A stretch of 64,000 nt of DNA from Fremontodendron californicum (GCA_030761205.1 JAULJL010000029.1:1743501-1807500); one strand, 5' to 3'. Shown: positions 11,426 through 24,689, numbered from the stretch's first letter. Program-made: numbers and translations. The notes: a model not told the origin generated them from the letters alone.

Positions 11426-11689
11426 ACCAATTATTAATTGTAGATTAAAAAAATTCTAACATATCACCTCTACTTGCATTCGGTTGGCCCATTATACAAT
11501 CTACCTAGAATTCTTCTTCCACTTCGGTGGGGATTTTTTTTATATATTTATAAAATTTTATTTAAATTATAAATAAATTTAAGTTGAATCATATTAAATA
11601 ATTATCATTTATTTAAATTATTTTTTATGTTTTAATGTTGTAAGTAAATGAATTTAGAGTTAAATCGAATTACTATGATATATTATGCA

Positions 11690-12300
11690 AAATATGAGAT
11701 GAATTGAGACACGACTTAAACACAACATAGGAAAATAATTAAAACACGACACTAAAAATAACATAAACGCGACAGGAATACACGAACGTGTCAAAATCTA
11801 TATAAAACGAATTATTAACGTCTAAAAATTTATAATACTTTGAACACACACAAAAATAACACGAACACGTCACAAACACACAATTTTTTTTTTCTAAATT
11901 GAATCATAATGACAAACTATGCAACATATGAAATGAATTGAGACACGACACGGACACAACATAGAAACAGTAATTAAAATACAACACGAAAAATCGCATT
12001 AACACTATACGAATACACGAGAGTGTCAATATATATATAAAACGAATTATTAATGTGTAAAAAATTATATAAATTTATACTACTTTAAACACACACAAAA
12101 ATAACACGAATACAAACATACAATTTTTTTTTTATCTTTCTTTTCTTTCTCTCCTTTTCGAAAAGAAAAAAAAAATCACGTGTTAGCACCAAATTTTTTC
12201 TCTTTCCTTTCTTTCCTTTTTTTTCTTAAAAAATAAAATAACACGTGTCAACACTAGAGCAGTAAACACGTGTCAGCACCAAAAAAATTTGTGTAGTTAA
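11690..12300 (-). repeat. GTGTCGTG/TAATAAT dispersed repeat, minus orientation
   Basis: The reverse complement has the phrase seen in the array at 24690-25740: TTAATAATTCGTTTTAT…GATTTTGACACRYTCGTGTATTCGTGTCGTGTT with TATAAATTTATAT spacers. Two main units lie at about 11690-11890 and 11925-12125. Three ACACGTGT motifs follow at about 12178, 12243 and 12269. Non-coding. Confidence 0.65.
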
Positions 12301-13014
12301 AATTATCTATATGTTAGTGGGTGTTACTAACTTGTTTGACTTAAATAGAGTTATGAAAAAAATTGTTCTATTAAATAATTTGTTTTAAAATATTGCCAAA
12401 CTAAAATATATAAAGTAAACAAGTAAACTTTTTGTTTTTTAAAAAAATCTTATTAAACTTTTTATTAACTTTTTAATTGCAATTTTATTTTTAAAAAACT
12501 TCAATTAATAGTTTCGGCTTTTAGTTTATTAAATCTTATTTCAAAAAAAAAAATTTAGAAATTAAAAAAAATTAAAGGATAAATTTATTATCGTATTATA
12601 TAAATCGACACTATATTTTGTTTTGATAAAAAAATTTTAATTGTATTTTTATTTTTGATGATTTGAAATCACAGTTACTAAAATACAATATTTTGTTAAA
12701 TATTCAGTTAGTATATTTAAAATTAATTTTGAATAAATAAAAATTATAATATAGATATTCAATTTGTAAAAATATACACATGATGTGATACAGTAGACAA
12801 TTATATTATTTGTTTTGTTGTTATATTTATACTGAAATAAATATTTTTTAAATATTAAATTTTAACAATTTTTATAAAAAATATTTTAATTTATCAAGTA
12901 GATAGAAGTGCGATAAAAAATAGATAAAAAGATAAATTAAATAAGAAAATAATAGAAAAATAAATAGGATTAAGAGAAAAACAATCAAAGATAAAGACAT
13001 GATAATCCATATAT
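12301..13014. other. AT-rich intergenic DNA, no gene seen
   Basis: Extremely AT-rich, stop-dense in all frames, with no element termini that I can recognise. Confidence 0.5.
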
Positions 13015-13265
13015 TCATATCGTGTTTGAGTATTTTTACATGTCATAATTGTGTTTAAGCTATTATATATTTATATATTTTTTGATACGTTAATAATTTT
13101 TGTTATATAGATTTTGACATATTTATATATTTTTTGATACGTTAATAATTTTTGTTATATAGATTTTGACACATTCATGTATTCATATCGTGTCGTATTT
13201 TTTGTCGTGTTTTAAAAAAAAAATTTATTGTGTAATTTTATCGTGTACAAAATTACTATCCATCA
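13015..13265 (+). repeat. GTGTCGTG/TAATAAT dispersed repeat, plus orientation
   Basis: It contains two near-identical tandem segments of about 65 bp (…tatatattttttgatacgttaataatttttgttatatagattttgaca…, starting near 13065 and 13126) and ends with the CATATCGTGTCGTATTTTT phrase shared with 24690-25740. Confidence 0.6.
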
Positions 13266-13379
13266 CGATTGAAAATGGATCTTGAGACCCGAATGGCTTA
13301 TGGGGCTCCATATATATTTTAGCAGTGTCATTGTAATTAAAACTATCTCAATTAGGTAATGGGTTGGACCAACCATTTT

Positions 13380-13450
13380 ATCAGTATTGGCCCAACCTAT
13401 TGGCCCAAGCAATAGTAAGTTAAATATCCAGAAAGAAGTAAAACCCTAGC
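13380..13450 (+). promoter_or_regulatory. CMC1 promoter: paired site II elements and a telo-box
   Basis: Two GGCCCA motifs (reverse complement TGGGCC, the site II core) lie at 13389-13394 and 13402-13407, 13 bp apart, followed by AAACCCTAG at 13441-13449, a telo-box-like motif. The ATG is at 13531. Site II elements bound by TCP factors are established in promoters of plant cytochrome c and cytochrome oxidase genes, which suits a gene of this pathway. Their activity here is inferred. Confidence 0.6.
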
Positions 13451-13530
13451 ATAAAAGCACAACCATCATCTTCCTATTAACTTAGCGCAGGAATCAGGAA
13501 GTCCCATTTTTCCAGCAGAAAATTTTACCA

Positions 13531-15085
13531 ATGGGTTATGTGCAGGAAGCTCGTGAGAATCACGTTAAGAAGAAAGTAGAGGAAGGTAAGCCATACCAAA
13601 AAAAAAAACTAAAACTCATTTCTCATCAAATCCCTACTTTTGTTTATTTCGACATTTTTTTTCAAAACAATTTGGTTATAATTGTGAAATGGGTTAATTT
13701 GGATTTGTACAGCTCTGAGAAGCAAAATGAAGCAAAAGGCACTAAAAGAATGTGATCAGTACACTTCGAAATATGCCCAATGTGCTGTTGGGAAGACTAT
13801 TTCTGTTGTATGGCAATGTCGTAAACAAGCTAAGGAATTAAATAATTGTCTTCATCAATTGTAAGTTCATTTCTATCTAGGAATAATATATTTTGAAGTT
13901 CTTTTTTCATTTCTCATCTCATCTCATCGGTCTCTCTATCAATCACAACACATCATTTTAAGTTGTTGATTGCACATGGCTTAGAATTAGTTTGATGGTG
14001 GTGCTTGTCATGCTCCAATTTGCAATTTTGATGGCTGGCTGGGGTGGTGGGTAATAGGATTCTTAGTGTATTTAGAGGTATGGTATAATTTTTTAGAATG
14101 CTGTTTAGGGTTATTGAAATGATGGATTCCAAAATGTAGTATTTTACAATGCAAGCATTTTAAAATCCTTGCATTTTTAAAATACTCCATAAATAAACAT
14201 CCTAGGGCACAACCATCTCTATTGACTGGCTGAGTTTGTTCATGGTTTAACTCCTTACATACTATTAAATTGTGCCAAAGAGAAACCACATTCTTAATGA
14301 TGAGAAGTGAAGTTTGCCTTAGAAAATGTGATTTCGATATTTAAAGTTATGCACTTGCTTCCAACTCCTAAGCTTAGTGACATAAATTGTTTCTCGGTCG
14401 GGTATTTATTACCACTAGGATATTGAAGACTAATTATTGCCGAGGAATATTATAGGCTTGATGATATTGGATACTAATGGATAACAACATCTAGATGGTT
14501 TAAAGTCTAAAGTTCAAGTTAGATCATTCCTATTTGTGTGATCTCAAGACATTTAACATATTGATTTATTAATCAAGCTATTAGCAAAGTGAAAAGAAAT
14601 AGAATGGCCTTAATCTCGTATTTGAAACTATAATTATCAATAACGTAAGAGCTAGACATTTAATTGCAAATAAAATGTCTTAGTCTCTCATTTTAGATAA
14701 AATTGTTTCGTGTTTACTTCATTCCTTAAAATTTGCAATTTTCAAATTGGATTTTCTGGAGATAGTTTTCTCAGGTATCTTTTCATACATTAGTTACAAC
14801 TACCCAATTGCACTTCTAAATGGCATAAAACCTAAGAACTTCTCCTAGTTAGCATTTGCCAACGTCCCATATATATATATATATATATATATTATCCATG
14901 ATGATTAATTTGAAAATTAACAGACATATGCTGCAAATTGTGAGAAAGGCTGTGATGTACTTCTAATTTGAAATAACCTCATTTTTTACATATTTTGTTA
15001 TGGCAGTACCAATGATACTGTTTTGGAAGAAATGAAGAGAGAATACATGCTTCAGGAAAATCACAAAGGATCTGCAAGAGTTTAA
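13531..15085 (+). CDS. CMC1-type twin-CX9C cytochrome c oxidase assembly protein
   Basis: Three exons join in phase: 13531-13585, 13713-13860 and 15007-15085, with GT-AG introns of 127 and 1146 bp, giving 93 residues. The protein starts MGYVQEARENHVKKKVEE. It has two CX9C motifs, C-DQYTSKYAQ-C (about residues 31-41) and C-RKQAKELNN-C (about 53-63), then a charged tail. Twin CX9C proteins fold as a disulfide-linked helical hairpin and are imported into the mitochondrial intermembrane space by Mia40. The spacing and the WQCRKQAKELNNCLHQ segment match the Cmc1 family, which handles copper/COX1 during complex IV assembly. Length is normal for the family and no signal peptide is expected. It converges on CCT6. 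The start is the first ATG after the promoter motifs; all four cysteines are present. COX19/COX23 are related alternatives but fit less well. Confidence 0.93.
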
Positions 15086-15229
15086 AGTTCATTCCTTTCC
15101 AATGGTGGCTACAGTCTTGCAACGTATAACTTGTTTGTCGTAATCCATAAGCTTGCCTTGGAACTCCTATCTTTTATCTAATCTGGGTTTTTCTTCAGAA
15201 ATATGCAGTTATATAGGGCAAATATTTAT

Positions 15230-15440
15230 TTTTTTTCATGTGAGATAGAGGGACCAATCTCCAATAGTTGCGAATACTTAATGCATTAAATCATAGATCT
15301 ATCTGAAAGTACTCCAATAGTTGCGAATAATGTATTAAATCATGGATCTATCTGGAAGTGCAGTTTGAGATTTTGGGCGAATAATGTATTAAATCATGTA
15401 TCTATCTGGAAGTGCAGTTTGAGATTTTGGGATCTCTAAA
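15230..15440 (+). repeat. Short tandem duplications downstream of CMC1
   Basis: The phrase 'gcgaataatgtattaaatcatggatctatctggaagtgcagtttgagattttggg' occurs twice in tandem (about 15324-15380 and 15379-15432), and an earlier partial copy with 'ccaatagttgcgaata…atctatctgaaagt' precedes it. This is 3' flank or 3' UTR, non-coding. Confidence 0.75.
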
Positions 15441-15504
15441 CCAAATGTTATTTGTTAGAGTATATTAACTTATGCAAATCATCTCTTCCGTGTTATTTTT
15501 ATTT

Positions 15505-15747
15505 TTCATGCCATGCATTGGTTTTGAAATGCTGGTATAACTCATCAAACTTCATTGTAGCCCATGGCTATCCACAACCAATAGCTGCAAATGGCTAAAT
15601 TTAGCAGTCTCTTGAGGTGGTTACAATTCATGCCATGCATTGGTTTTGAAATGCTGGTATAACTCATCAAACTCCATTGTAGCCCATGGCTATCCACAAC
15701 CAATAGCTGCAAATGGCTAAATTTGGCAGTCTCTTGAGGTGGTTACA
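15505..15747 (+). repeat. 122-bp tandem duplication
   Basis: 15505-15626 and 15627-15747 are nearly identical (ttcatgccatgcattggttttg … cttgaggtggttaca), with only a few substitutions seen (cttcat/ctccat, ttagcag/ttggcag). The similarity implies a recent duplication in the interval between CMC1 and CCT6. Confidence 0.9.
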
Positions 15748-15879
15748 GGATGGGTTGGATTAAGTACATGAAATTTCAAAATTAATTTGTCTGGGTTTAA
15801 GGCATGAATTCATGCCTGAAGTTATTTTAGATCTTCCAATTTGCAGTCATTGGGAGTTTTGACTCATGCAAGTTTGGTC

Positions 15880-16250
15880 AACTTTTGGATAAGATTCGAA
15901 TAAACCTGAGATGATCAATGGATAAAAAATTGGACAGAAAATTAAATCGGTAAAACCTTCATATCATCGATTCAACCAATTAAATTAAATTATTCAATTA
16001 AAAAATATTAAATATATAATTTTGATATTAAATAATTTTAAAATATAATTATTAATTTTAAAAAATTTAAATCTCATCATTTATAAAAGTAACAAAGAAA
16101 CAATTTTTTACCAATTTAATCTAGTTTTTTATTAAATTTTTACTGATTGAATCAGTTTTTTACTAGTCCACTAAAGGCTTGGTTTTTTTTTATATGTATC
16201 GGATCGAACATACCACCGATAGCCGATCCGATCTAGTTTTTTTTTTTTTT
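15880..16250. repeat. Dispersed non-coding repeat family, copy 3
   Basis: It matches 6840-7235 in order: 'aaattaaatcggt…cttcatatcatcgattcaaccaatt…attcaattaaaaa…' followed by '…tcggatcgaacataccaccgatagccgatccgatctag'. It sits between the 3' ends of CMC1 and CCT6. Confidence 0.5.
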
Positions 16251-16583
16251 TTAAATTGGAGATAACTTTCCCCCAATCCCCATTTCAGGAATGGTGTTTG
16301 CAATACTACCTATTAGATAGGGTTTTCTACAGAATCTGAACTTGAAACTTATGAAGCATAATTAGTATCCTCTCAAGTATACGAGGGAAAAACGAATGTT
16401 CATTTTAATCTGAAACCAATAGAAAGGAAATGGACTTTTCCTCCTAAAAGTATCCTCTCTAGTCTCAACACAGCCAACTTAGTTTTCATTACAGGAAAAA
16501 GATTAAAAGGGTGGTACCCAAACCAAACCAAAGCACAAAAGGCGAAAAAAGTTTATAACTAACTGAAGCACACAAACATGCTT

Positions 16584-19500
16584 TTAAGTTGGCTTCCGCA
16601 TGTTTCTACCAGCCCGAATGACTTCATCCACCAACAGCAGCTGTGATGCTATTACAGGCCTGAAACACAAAGTACCCTTTGATCATTTCTCAAACCAAAC
16701 AAACAAGATAATGTTTTTGCTCCAACTTCCATACTAAACATGAATCATGATGGCAGCAAGTAAAGATTTAACGGCGTAAATTCGTGAAAGCAGAAAGATA
16801 TGCCAATAATTGCAAGAAGAAAAAGAAAAAGAAAAAAAAGGTAATAAGTGGTGCCAAAGCCAAAGGAGATAACTGTGAAACACAATTAGAGAGTTCTTAC
16901 ATACCCAGAGTTAATAATTTGGCGCTTAACAGAGTAATTATCAAATATACCCTCCATTTGAGGGTCCATTGGTTCTCCTGTCTGATGATTGAGACCCACA
17001 ATATTACCTCTGTCATGCTCTCCCTGAATAAACAAAGAGTCAGATGAGAAGGCTCATATGTTGTTCCGGCTTCTACTTTTGAAAAAGAGGTAAAATGACA
17101 AAAAGTAATACCGTAAGACCAATTATCACATCCTGGGTGTCAAGCCCGGAGTTTTCAGCAAGTGTCTTGGGAACCACAAGAAGGGCATCAGCAAAAGCTT
17201 CAACGCCCAATTGGGCACGCTGCTCAAAGTTTACAAACATCAGAAATATTTCAATAGCCTTTCTATATAATTCTAAATAACAAGAGCCATACCCCTTGAA
17301 CAGTTTTCTTCACTTCATTAATAAGGTATTGTCTAGCTGCAACTTCGAAAGCTCCCGCACCCTGAAGCACAGATTAGGCATAGATCAAAATATAACAGAA
17401 AAGTTTGCAATGTATTTTGCTTCATATTGGTAGCATTTCAACCAAATAACTCTTACTCCCAACTGGTGTCTGTATAGTTGACCTAAAGCTCAAAGGCTGC
17501 ATGCAGATTGCATTTCATAGCAGAGTTCGATATAAGAACATAGACTAAAAGCTCCATCACACTCACCAATCGATCAAAACACATTAAGTATAAAGAAAAT
17601 ACCAGAAATCTAACAGCTTATTAACAGATAAATCAAAATTTTTCCAGGTCGATAGGTTATAATTTGTACAAATTGCTCATGGAACTTGTAACTACTTTTT
17701 CCATTACCAGCTATTGAAGTCTGTAGATGGGTTATCTGAAAAGCTATTTACCTTAATGAGCCAGCTATTTGTTCTTTTTTTATTCTGCTTTATAGCCCAT
17801 CTGATCAGATTTTAGGAGTATAAACAGAGACCTTTTATTCCCATCTGTTATCTGAGTGATACAAACACCTTCCCCGGTTGAAAAGGATGCAGGCTCAACT
17901 GTTTTATAACTAATTAAATATCCCAATTTCGTAATTAAAAAAAATGAGCAAAAGAAAAATAAAATACAAAATGGAGAAATAAATAATAAAGGGACATACT
18001 TGTCTTTTCATTTAAAGTTAACTTGGTAATTAACACCGTTACTTTTTCAGATGGGTGATTTTTCAAACTAATATCCTGTAAGTGTATTATTTTCCACCAA
18101 ACTTTCGGAGGGGTTTTATATTTTACTCTATTTAGAATCGTCCTTCCACGATAATTGTGGATAATACAAAAATTTGCCCAATGCATAAAATTCTCAAATT
18201 ATGAAAATCCTTAAGATCAAATTTTTTTTTTTCCCAAGAGCTTCCAGATAAAATAGGTTAAACTGATTCGCTAATCACCCATTCCTTCGGTTTCACTCCA
18301 AAGTCCAAACTACCCAGTTCTGGCCTGGGTTAATTACTATTAAAACAAGGTAGATAATGATCTATGCAAACACTCTGATAAAGAAGCAGCAAAAACTGCA
18401 AACAAAATAAATAGTAAGCAGAACTTACTAACACAACAGCTTCATCTTCAATAGTATTCTTGACTGCACGCAGACCATCACGAACAGCATCCTTAATTTG
18501 GGCAATTGTGTGGTCATTAGGCCCTAGATATAGAATATAGAATGAATATTACATAAATATGAAATCTGCATAAGCAGTGCCATCAATGGTGGTGTTGAAG
18601 CTGCAAACACATTTCAAGTACCTTTTATTAAAATTGTACACGAATGAGGATTCTTCACATTTTCAACAAATGTATACTTATCTTCCCCAAGGACATGCTC
18701 ATAAACGAGTCCAGCCCACCCAAGACAGTCAGGTGTTAAATCATCAACAGAATTTACAGCTTCCCCTCCACAAGCCAACACCAGCCTTTCCATATTTCTT
18801 CTCTTTGCTCTTCTGAGGGCAACGATCTACAAAACCATGAATCAGCAAATTGCATTAAAGAAAAAACAAACAGGTGAGACACAATTTAACTAAATCCTTT
18901 GGAAAAATCATTTCAGTTTTACAGGTAACACGTCAACCTAGGAACTACCCTAAATCTACATGTTTTATCATTTGAGCAAATGCTCTGAAAAGATAAAATC
19001 TTCAACATCTAGTAATACTAGTTAAGACTTTAAAATAGCATACACTGACAAACAACTACTAAGATCCATTTAGTACCATGTCAATATAAACCATGCAAAA
19101 ACTTTACAATTTTAGTTGTTACAAATATTACAATCAAATAAAATAAAATAAAAAGAGGCTGGTTTAAATTGAACATGCACTTTCCTCTTGATATTCTAGA
19201 ACCATAATTTTCCCTGTAAATTTATATTAACGATTGTGTAGAAGGTACCAGGGAAAAGTACTATAAAGCTGCCAATGAGGAAATCATATTTTGTCCTCAA
19301 ACCAAGGTGCCCATCCTAATCAAAATAAGAAACCACAAACATGGTATGCAGAAATGGAAGCGTATGAGACATATCTCCTGCTGACACTTGACCTAATGCA
19401 ATGACAATGGCATTATATTTTGCAACCCAGGGGCACAAAAATTAATAGTTAGGTATCTCAGTAATCATGTGTTCACTTATTGATCCTCCCTCTTCTTCAT

Positions 19501-22500
19501 TGGGGGAAACACGGATAAGTTGAAATTGTATGTATGATGTAACAAAGTGACTTGCCTAGAGGAAAAATGATTTATATGCAACAATCAAACAAGACATCAT
19601 TAATTAAAGATTTATAAGTTGGGAGTCTGGACAAAGATAGAACAAAGGTCCATAACTTACCCCTGCTTGTTGAAGGAGATGCAAGGAAGGGGGATCAATA
19701 CCCTTTTGGTTGATGACAACGAAGTTATTGTCAGTGCCTGCACAAACCTGCATATGACCAAGAAGAGTGGGACATAGTAAGAATTTACATATAGCTGCTG
19801 CACAAAAATGCCTCAGTTATACGGTTAATAAACGATGCATCCCAAAAGCTACCTTATCTTTTAGTTCAATAATTTTTTTGACTCTTTCATCAACAGCACG
19901 CCTTTCTGCTGTAATCATTGCCTCTCTCTGCTCCGCATTTGAGTAGAAAAAGCCAGCATTTATTTCACTGAGAGCTAAAATGTTAGTTGTATGATGAAAA
20001 TGGAAAGAACCTATATCCACAGTAACATGAGCACCAGCTATGACTGGAAAAATAGGGAAGGATTGTTTATAATAAAGTCAAACTTCTATCTTATTTTATT
20101 GTAAATATAAACTAGTAATGGGAAAAGAATAGTCAATAATAATTTAAAAAACTTCCTAATCAAACAGTATCATTTCAGAGAAATGAGCTCAAAATTTCAA
20201 ATCTGTCTAGCAGAAGACCATAATATATATTGAAAATAACAGGAAATAATTGACCATAATATATTGAAGAAAATACGAAAAAGATAAATAATGCATAATT
20301 AAACACGGTTATATAATGAATTGGACCACTAGAAGCATGGATAAATGATTCAATTTCTACATGACTGTGACATGAACTTCATGATGATGGAAATTCTGCT
20401 CAAACTAGACGCATCATAAGAACTACAAGAATGCACTTTTAGCAGCTACCACCATGGTTACCACATATTTAGGAAGCAACGATTATCATATCAAATTAAA
20501 ATTAATTTTTTCTGTAAAGGAAGAAATCTCAAGGATAACATATGAAATAAAGCACTGGACACCAAATGCAGGGTTTGGCCTATTGGAGAAAAGATTTAGC
20601 AAAGGAGAAGAACTACTATCATCACCTAATTTATTTCAGATAAATAAAGGATAACTAACCAAATCTCCCCAACATCAACCACTGCTCCGCTCACCCACAT
20701 ACCCACCAAGAAAAAAAAGAGAGAGAGAGAGAAAACAAAAGAAAAAGTTGAAAGAAATTTGCATGTATGTACCTTTTCTCATACTCCAATGATACATTGC
20801 ATGTCAAGATGTAAGATTTTTCTGCTCGCCGCTTCATATCAGGATGCCTAGAACCATGGTCAAGGACTAGGCCCTCAACCTATGGGAGGTTAAAGGTAAA
20901 ATAAGAAATTACATGATAACAACAGGAAATAAATAAAACACACAAGTATCAATTATACATGGAAATCTTAGCTCCAACTATCTAATCCTATTGAGTGAAA
21001 AATAATAACAAAAAGAGAGCGTAAATAATAAAAAATTGGTGACTCTTACAAGCAATAGTAATATATGCAGAGTGACATTCAATTTTTATAGGTTCTCTTA
21101 TTAATATCATTTGATAATATTCATTCTTGCACAATATATACTTCCAATGTTAAATAATGGGAGCTATATACCATCAAGGACAGTTTAGCCCTGAGGAATA
21201 ACATTATAAATGCAAACCACTTTGATTCTAGCAATAATAAAGCAAAAAATCAATGCCCCTAAACCAACAGCCTAAAAGACAAGTTAGAATCTCGAGAATG
21301 GCTCCCTTCCCCTGAAGTGGGTCACCATAAAATGAGAAATGAACCCCAATCCTTTAGAAGCAGCACATACCCATCAAATTTTCTCAAAACTACTCTTACA
21401 AGTAAGACTAGCAAGCAATCCATTTTTTTTACCATTCTATAACAACCTGGACCAAATTCATTGAATCCTGCAATCTTGAAGGTTTAAATGAGAGAAACAG
21501 AGAGACACCAAGGGCACTCCAGAAAAAGGGGTGTGTTTGAAATGAAGGAAAAAAAATAAACCAGGAATTTAACATACCAGCTGTGTGTCTACATCAAACT
21601 TATGCCGCATGTGCATTATTTCCACCATAAAGAGATCAATAGGTTCATCAGGTTTTCGGACACACAGTACCTATCACAATAAATCAAAGTTATGCATCAA
21701 AGTCTTAACCAACTAACCAGATGACAAGTACAAGTCTAAATCTGAGTTTGACAAGCTCAGTAGTAAGTTTTAAACAGAAACCAACACCACATGCACTTAC
21801 CGAATTAACAACTATGTCAGTCAGCTGATCTGCTAATGCTTCATACAACTGTATGTGATAACAATACATCAATTGCATGACAGATACACTAGAAAAACAT
21901 AATGGGGGTAGGTCAAGAGAAGAAGAAAAGGAAAAATACCTTAGTCCTTAGAGTTGTTCTTGCAACCATTTTTAGAATCTCTTTATCTGGTTCATTACCC
22001 ATCACCACAGGAGTCTTAAACTTTTCGAGGAACTGGAGTGTTGCTCTTTTGGCAATTTCAAAACCATCAACCAGGACGCGTGGATGCATCCCTAAAACAA
22101 GCATTATTGTCATGCATAAAGATAATAAAAATGCAAACAAAAAAAAAGGATTACTAATAAAACTATGCTTCTAAATTTCTTAAAATTATTAGTTAGATTA
22201 ATACCATAAACAAGTATCGAACAATGGGCTCTGATTATCTTAACCACCAAACCCCCCACCCCCGGGCAAAAAAAAGATGTTTTCTTTCCTGTTTACATGA
22301 GAATAACATTAACTTCCAGTACTCAGTTCAAAGTAGTGAAATTCTCACTGTGTCAACTACTTGACCTAATCAACATAAGCTTGGAACTATTCTTCTTGTG
22401 TAACTTAACAACAAATAACAATGGGACAAATCACAAACGAAGGTCTGCTTGTATCCTAGGACACCATGCAAGTGCAACTTGCTTCACTTTTAGAAAACAG

Positions 22501-23515
22501 GAAACAAAATAGAGATCTTGAATCCACAAATCAAAGGAAGTCTTATCTAAACCTTTATTTTATCAACTACGAATCAACCTGGAAAGTCACCATGTTTGCA
22601 CCAACCAAAGTACAAGGCTAAGCTACAAAACTTTATTAAAAACGAATTGGAAGCTAAAAGTTTCACAAGGTACAGCTCAGCTGTTACTTGTTACTTCCAC
22701 TACTTGCTAGTTAGAAATGGATAAAACTCTAAAACAGTAAACTGTATTTGGATACAAAAACAAACATTATATATATATATATATTAAAAAATGCATGATT
22801 TCACTTTCATATAGACAATTTATGTTACAAATGGCATTAAATTTTAAGCATTTCTTCATTTTTAATTAATTATAACAAAAAAACTTTGCTTTTATTTTTT
22901 TAGAAGCTTTTAAGAAGCAAAAAGCAATAAGAAAACCCCAACCTGAGAAGCCCCATACTTCTAAGTTCCAAAAAATCCCAAATTCAAAGAGAAAAGTGGC
23001 AGAATGTTTCAGTGCCTAAAAGCTAAAAGATTTTCATACTTATTTAGACGAAGAAATTCCTAGAACTAACCTTCATCAATGTAACGCTCAGATCGTTTCA
23101 TAAGCTCCCCAATGAAAAGAACAGTCGAAGTAGTTCCATCTCCACTTATATCATCTTGAGCAACAGCCGTCCTCGCAATCATAATAGCCGTCGGATTTTG
23201 AATTTGCTGAAATATATTATCATCCAAGTTACTTAAAAAAATGTAAAAGATCTAGGGTTTTTATTTGAATCAAAAGCAAAAAAAAAAAAAAGGAAAGAAA
23301 GAAAGAAAGAAAGGGACCATTTCTTTCAAAAGAGTGTTGCCGTCTTTAGTGAGCTTGATGTCGCCGGCGCCACCGACGAGCATTTTGATGGTGCCTTTGG
23401 GACCCAGATTCGATTTCAGGACGTCTTGTAAACCTTTAGCGGCGTTTATGTTCATGTGTAACGCCGCCGATTTGTTTAGGACTTCGGCATTGGGGTTCAG
23501 CACTCGAAGCGACAT
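16584..23515 (-). CDS. CCT6: T-complex protein 1 subunit zeta (chaperonin CCT6), complete
   Basis: CCT6 is one of eight subunits of the cytosolic ATP-driven TRiC/CCT chaperonin that folds actin, tubulin and other clients. Fourteen GT-AG exons on the minus strand join in phase: 23515-23318, 23206-23071, 22091-21940, 21848-21801, 21670-21578, 20879-20773, 19967-19853, 19747-19661, 18826-18622, 18523-18429, 17361-17293, 17219-17112, 17023-16905 and 16659-16584. They give 1608 nt, 535 residues plus TAA, the usual plant length. Exon 1 has the nucleotide-binding NLGPKGTIKML and KLTKDGNTLLKEM segments, exon 2 GDGTTSTVLFIGEL, and exon 10/11 the group II equatorial EDEAVVLGAGAFEVAAR motif. The end is AGRNMRKPT. 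No frameshift or missing exon is seen. The start at 23515 gives MSLRVLNPNAEVLNKSAALH, the conserved plant CCT6 head. Introns are AT-rich; the largest (22092-23070 and 17362-18428) are about 1 kb. Confidence 0.97.
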
Positions 23516-23760
23516 CGTTTGGTTTCTTCTTGTTTCTGTTTCACTTAGCAAGTAAAATTGCAGAGAAGGCGAGAGGAGAGTGAGAAAAAAAAGAGGAAAA
23601 CTGAACTGAACACTGAAAAGGAGGAGCTTTGAAGGGTTTTAGGTTAGCGCCTTTCGCGAATGTGAGTCAAGTCGAAACGCACGGTTTTTGAGTCGTTTAA
23701 TTGAACTTTGAAGTGTACTGAGTGGCGTCGTTTCTTGTTTTATTTGATTTGGCTAGCACA
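23516..23760 (-). promoter_or_regulatory. CCT6 5' UTR and proximal promoter
   Basis: On the minus strand, upstream of the ATG, there are CT/TC-rich tracts (complement of 'gagaaggcgagaggagagtgagaaaaaaaagagg', about 23560-23597) typical of plant leaders, and AAAACCCTTC near 23630-23640, a weak telo-box-like motif. No clear TATA box is seen, as often in housekeeping genes. Confidence 0.4.
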
Positions 23761-23844
23761 ATCAAAGAATTGAAATTTCTTTCTTTTATCTTTCAATCTC
23801 ATAATTTTTTTTTTTTTTTATAATAATATTTATATTATATAAAT

Positions 23845-24030
23845 GCAAAACGGGTCGGATCAGGCTGGGCTCTGACATTGATTGTTGAAGTCAAGACTCG
23901 GTCAATTTTCTAAACGGATCTTATTTTTTTTGTTCAAACCCATATTTCGATCTAATATTTTTATCCAAGCTCTTTCAAATATTAGACAGGCCTCCAGACT
24001 TAGACTGATAATTCGATACTTGAACAAGTC
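23845..24030 (+). mobile_element. hAT-like non-autonomous repeat, copy 2 (fragment)
   Basis: Related to 5095-5285: 'acgggtcggatcaggctggg…aacggatcttattttttttgttcaaacccatatttcgatctaatatttttatccaagctctttcaaatatt…cttgaacaagt' follows the order of copy 1 with many substitutions. No ends or target duplication are visible. Confidence 0.5.
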
Positions 24031-24689
24031 TAGCTCTAAGATTAAAAATTAATATTATTCTTATAAATCTTTATGTGGAATTTTTTTCCTTCAATAATGG
24101 ATTTTATAAAAACCAAATATCAATCGAAAGCATGAAAGATTTTTAATTTTATATATTAACAATAAAAATTTTAAACTTCACAATAAGATTTACATCATTA
24201 CGACATGTTTATCAGACTATAATTAAGAAGAAAAAATATTTCAAATAGATATAAATGTGGTTGTAAAAATTTGAAAACTCTATCACTTTAATATAAATTA
24301 GCTATCTCCAAATTCATGTTTCAAAATTTCAAACTTTGGCAGGAGATAAATTTGGGGAACAACTTTTAAGGGTTGATATAGATTAATAATAATCTTTGAA
24401 ATAATAGTAGCATTTTTTTTTATTAAAAGCATTACAACTATAATTTAAGAGAATATGAGAACTGTTTTTTTTTTTCTTTCTAGAAAAGCCAAAATCATAA
24501 TTTTGCATGTATGCATGTGAAAATCTATAATCTACATTAAAAGTTATCCTTGCGAGAGAGCTCAATTTTAATTTTGGGTGTTCTTGCTTAGAGACAATTA
24601 AGTTTGGGTATTAAGGGAGTTGGAGGTTAGTTAGGGTATTTTGAAGGTTTTTTTTTATGAAGAAGGAAAGAAAAAGAAAAAAAAGAGAA
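24031..24689. other. Intergenic, no gene seen
   Basis: AT-rich and stop-dense, with no RNA gene or element terminus that I can identify. Confidence 0.5.

Noticed and set aside
14008..14289. 93-codon minus-strand ORF
   Set aside because: It lies in the second intron of CMC1, has no recognisable domain and no conserved feature.
21902..22174. 90-codon plus-strand ORF over CCT6 exon 3
   Set aside because: It is antisense to a verified coding exon; the open frame is a shadow of that exon.
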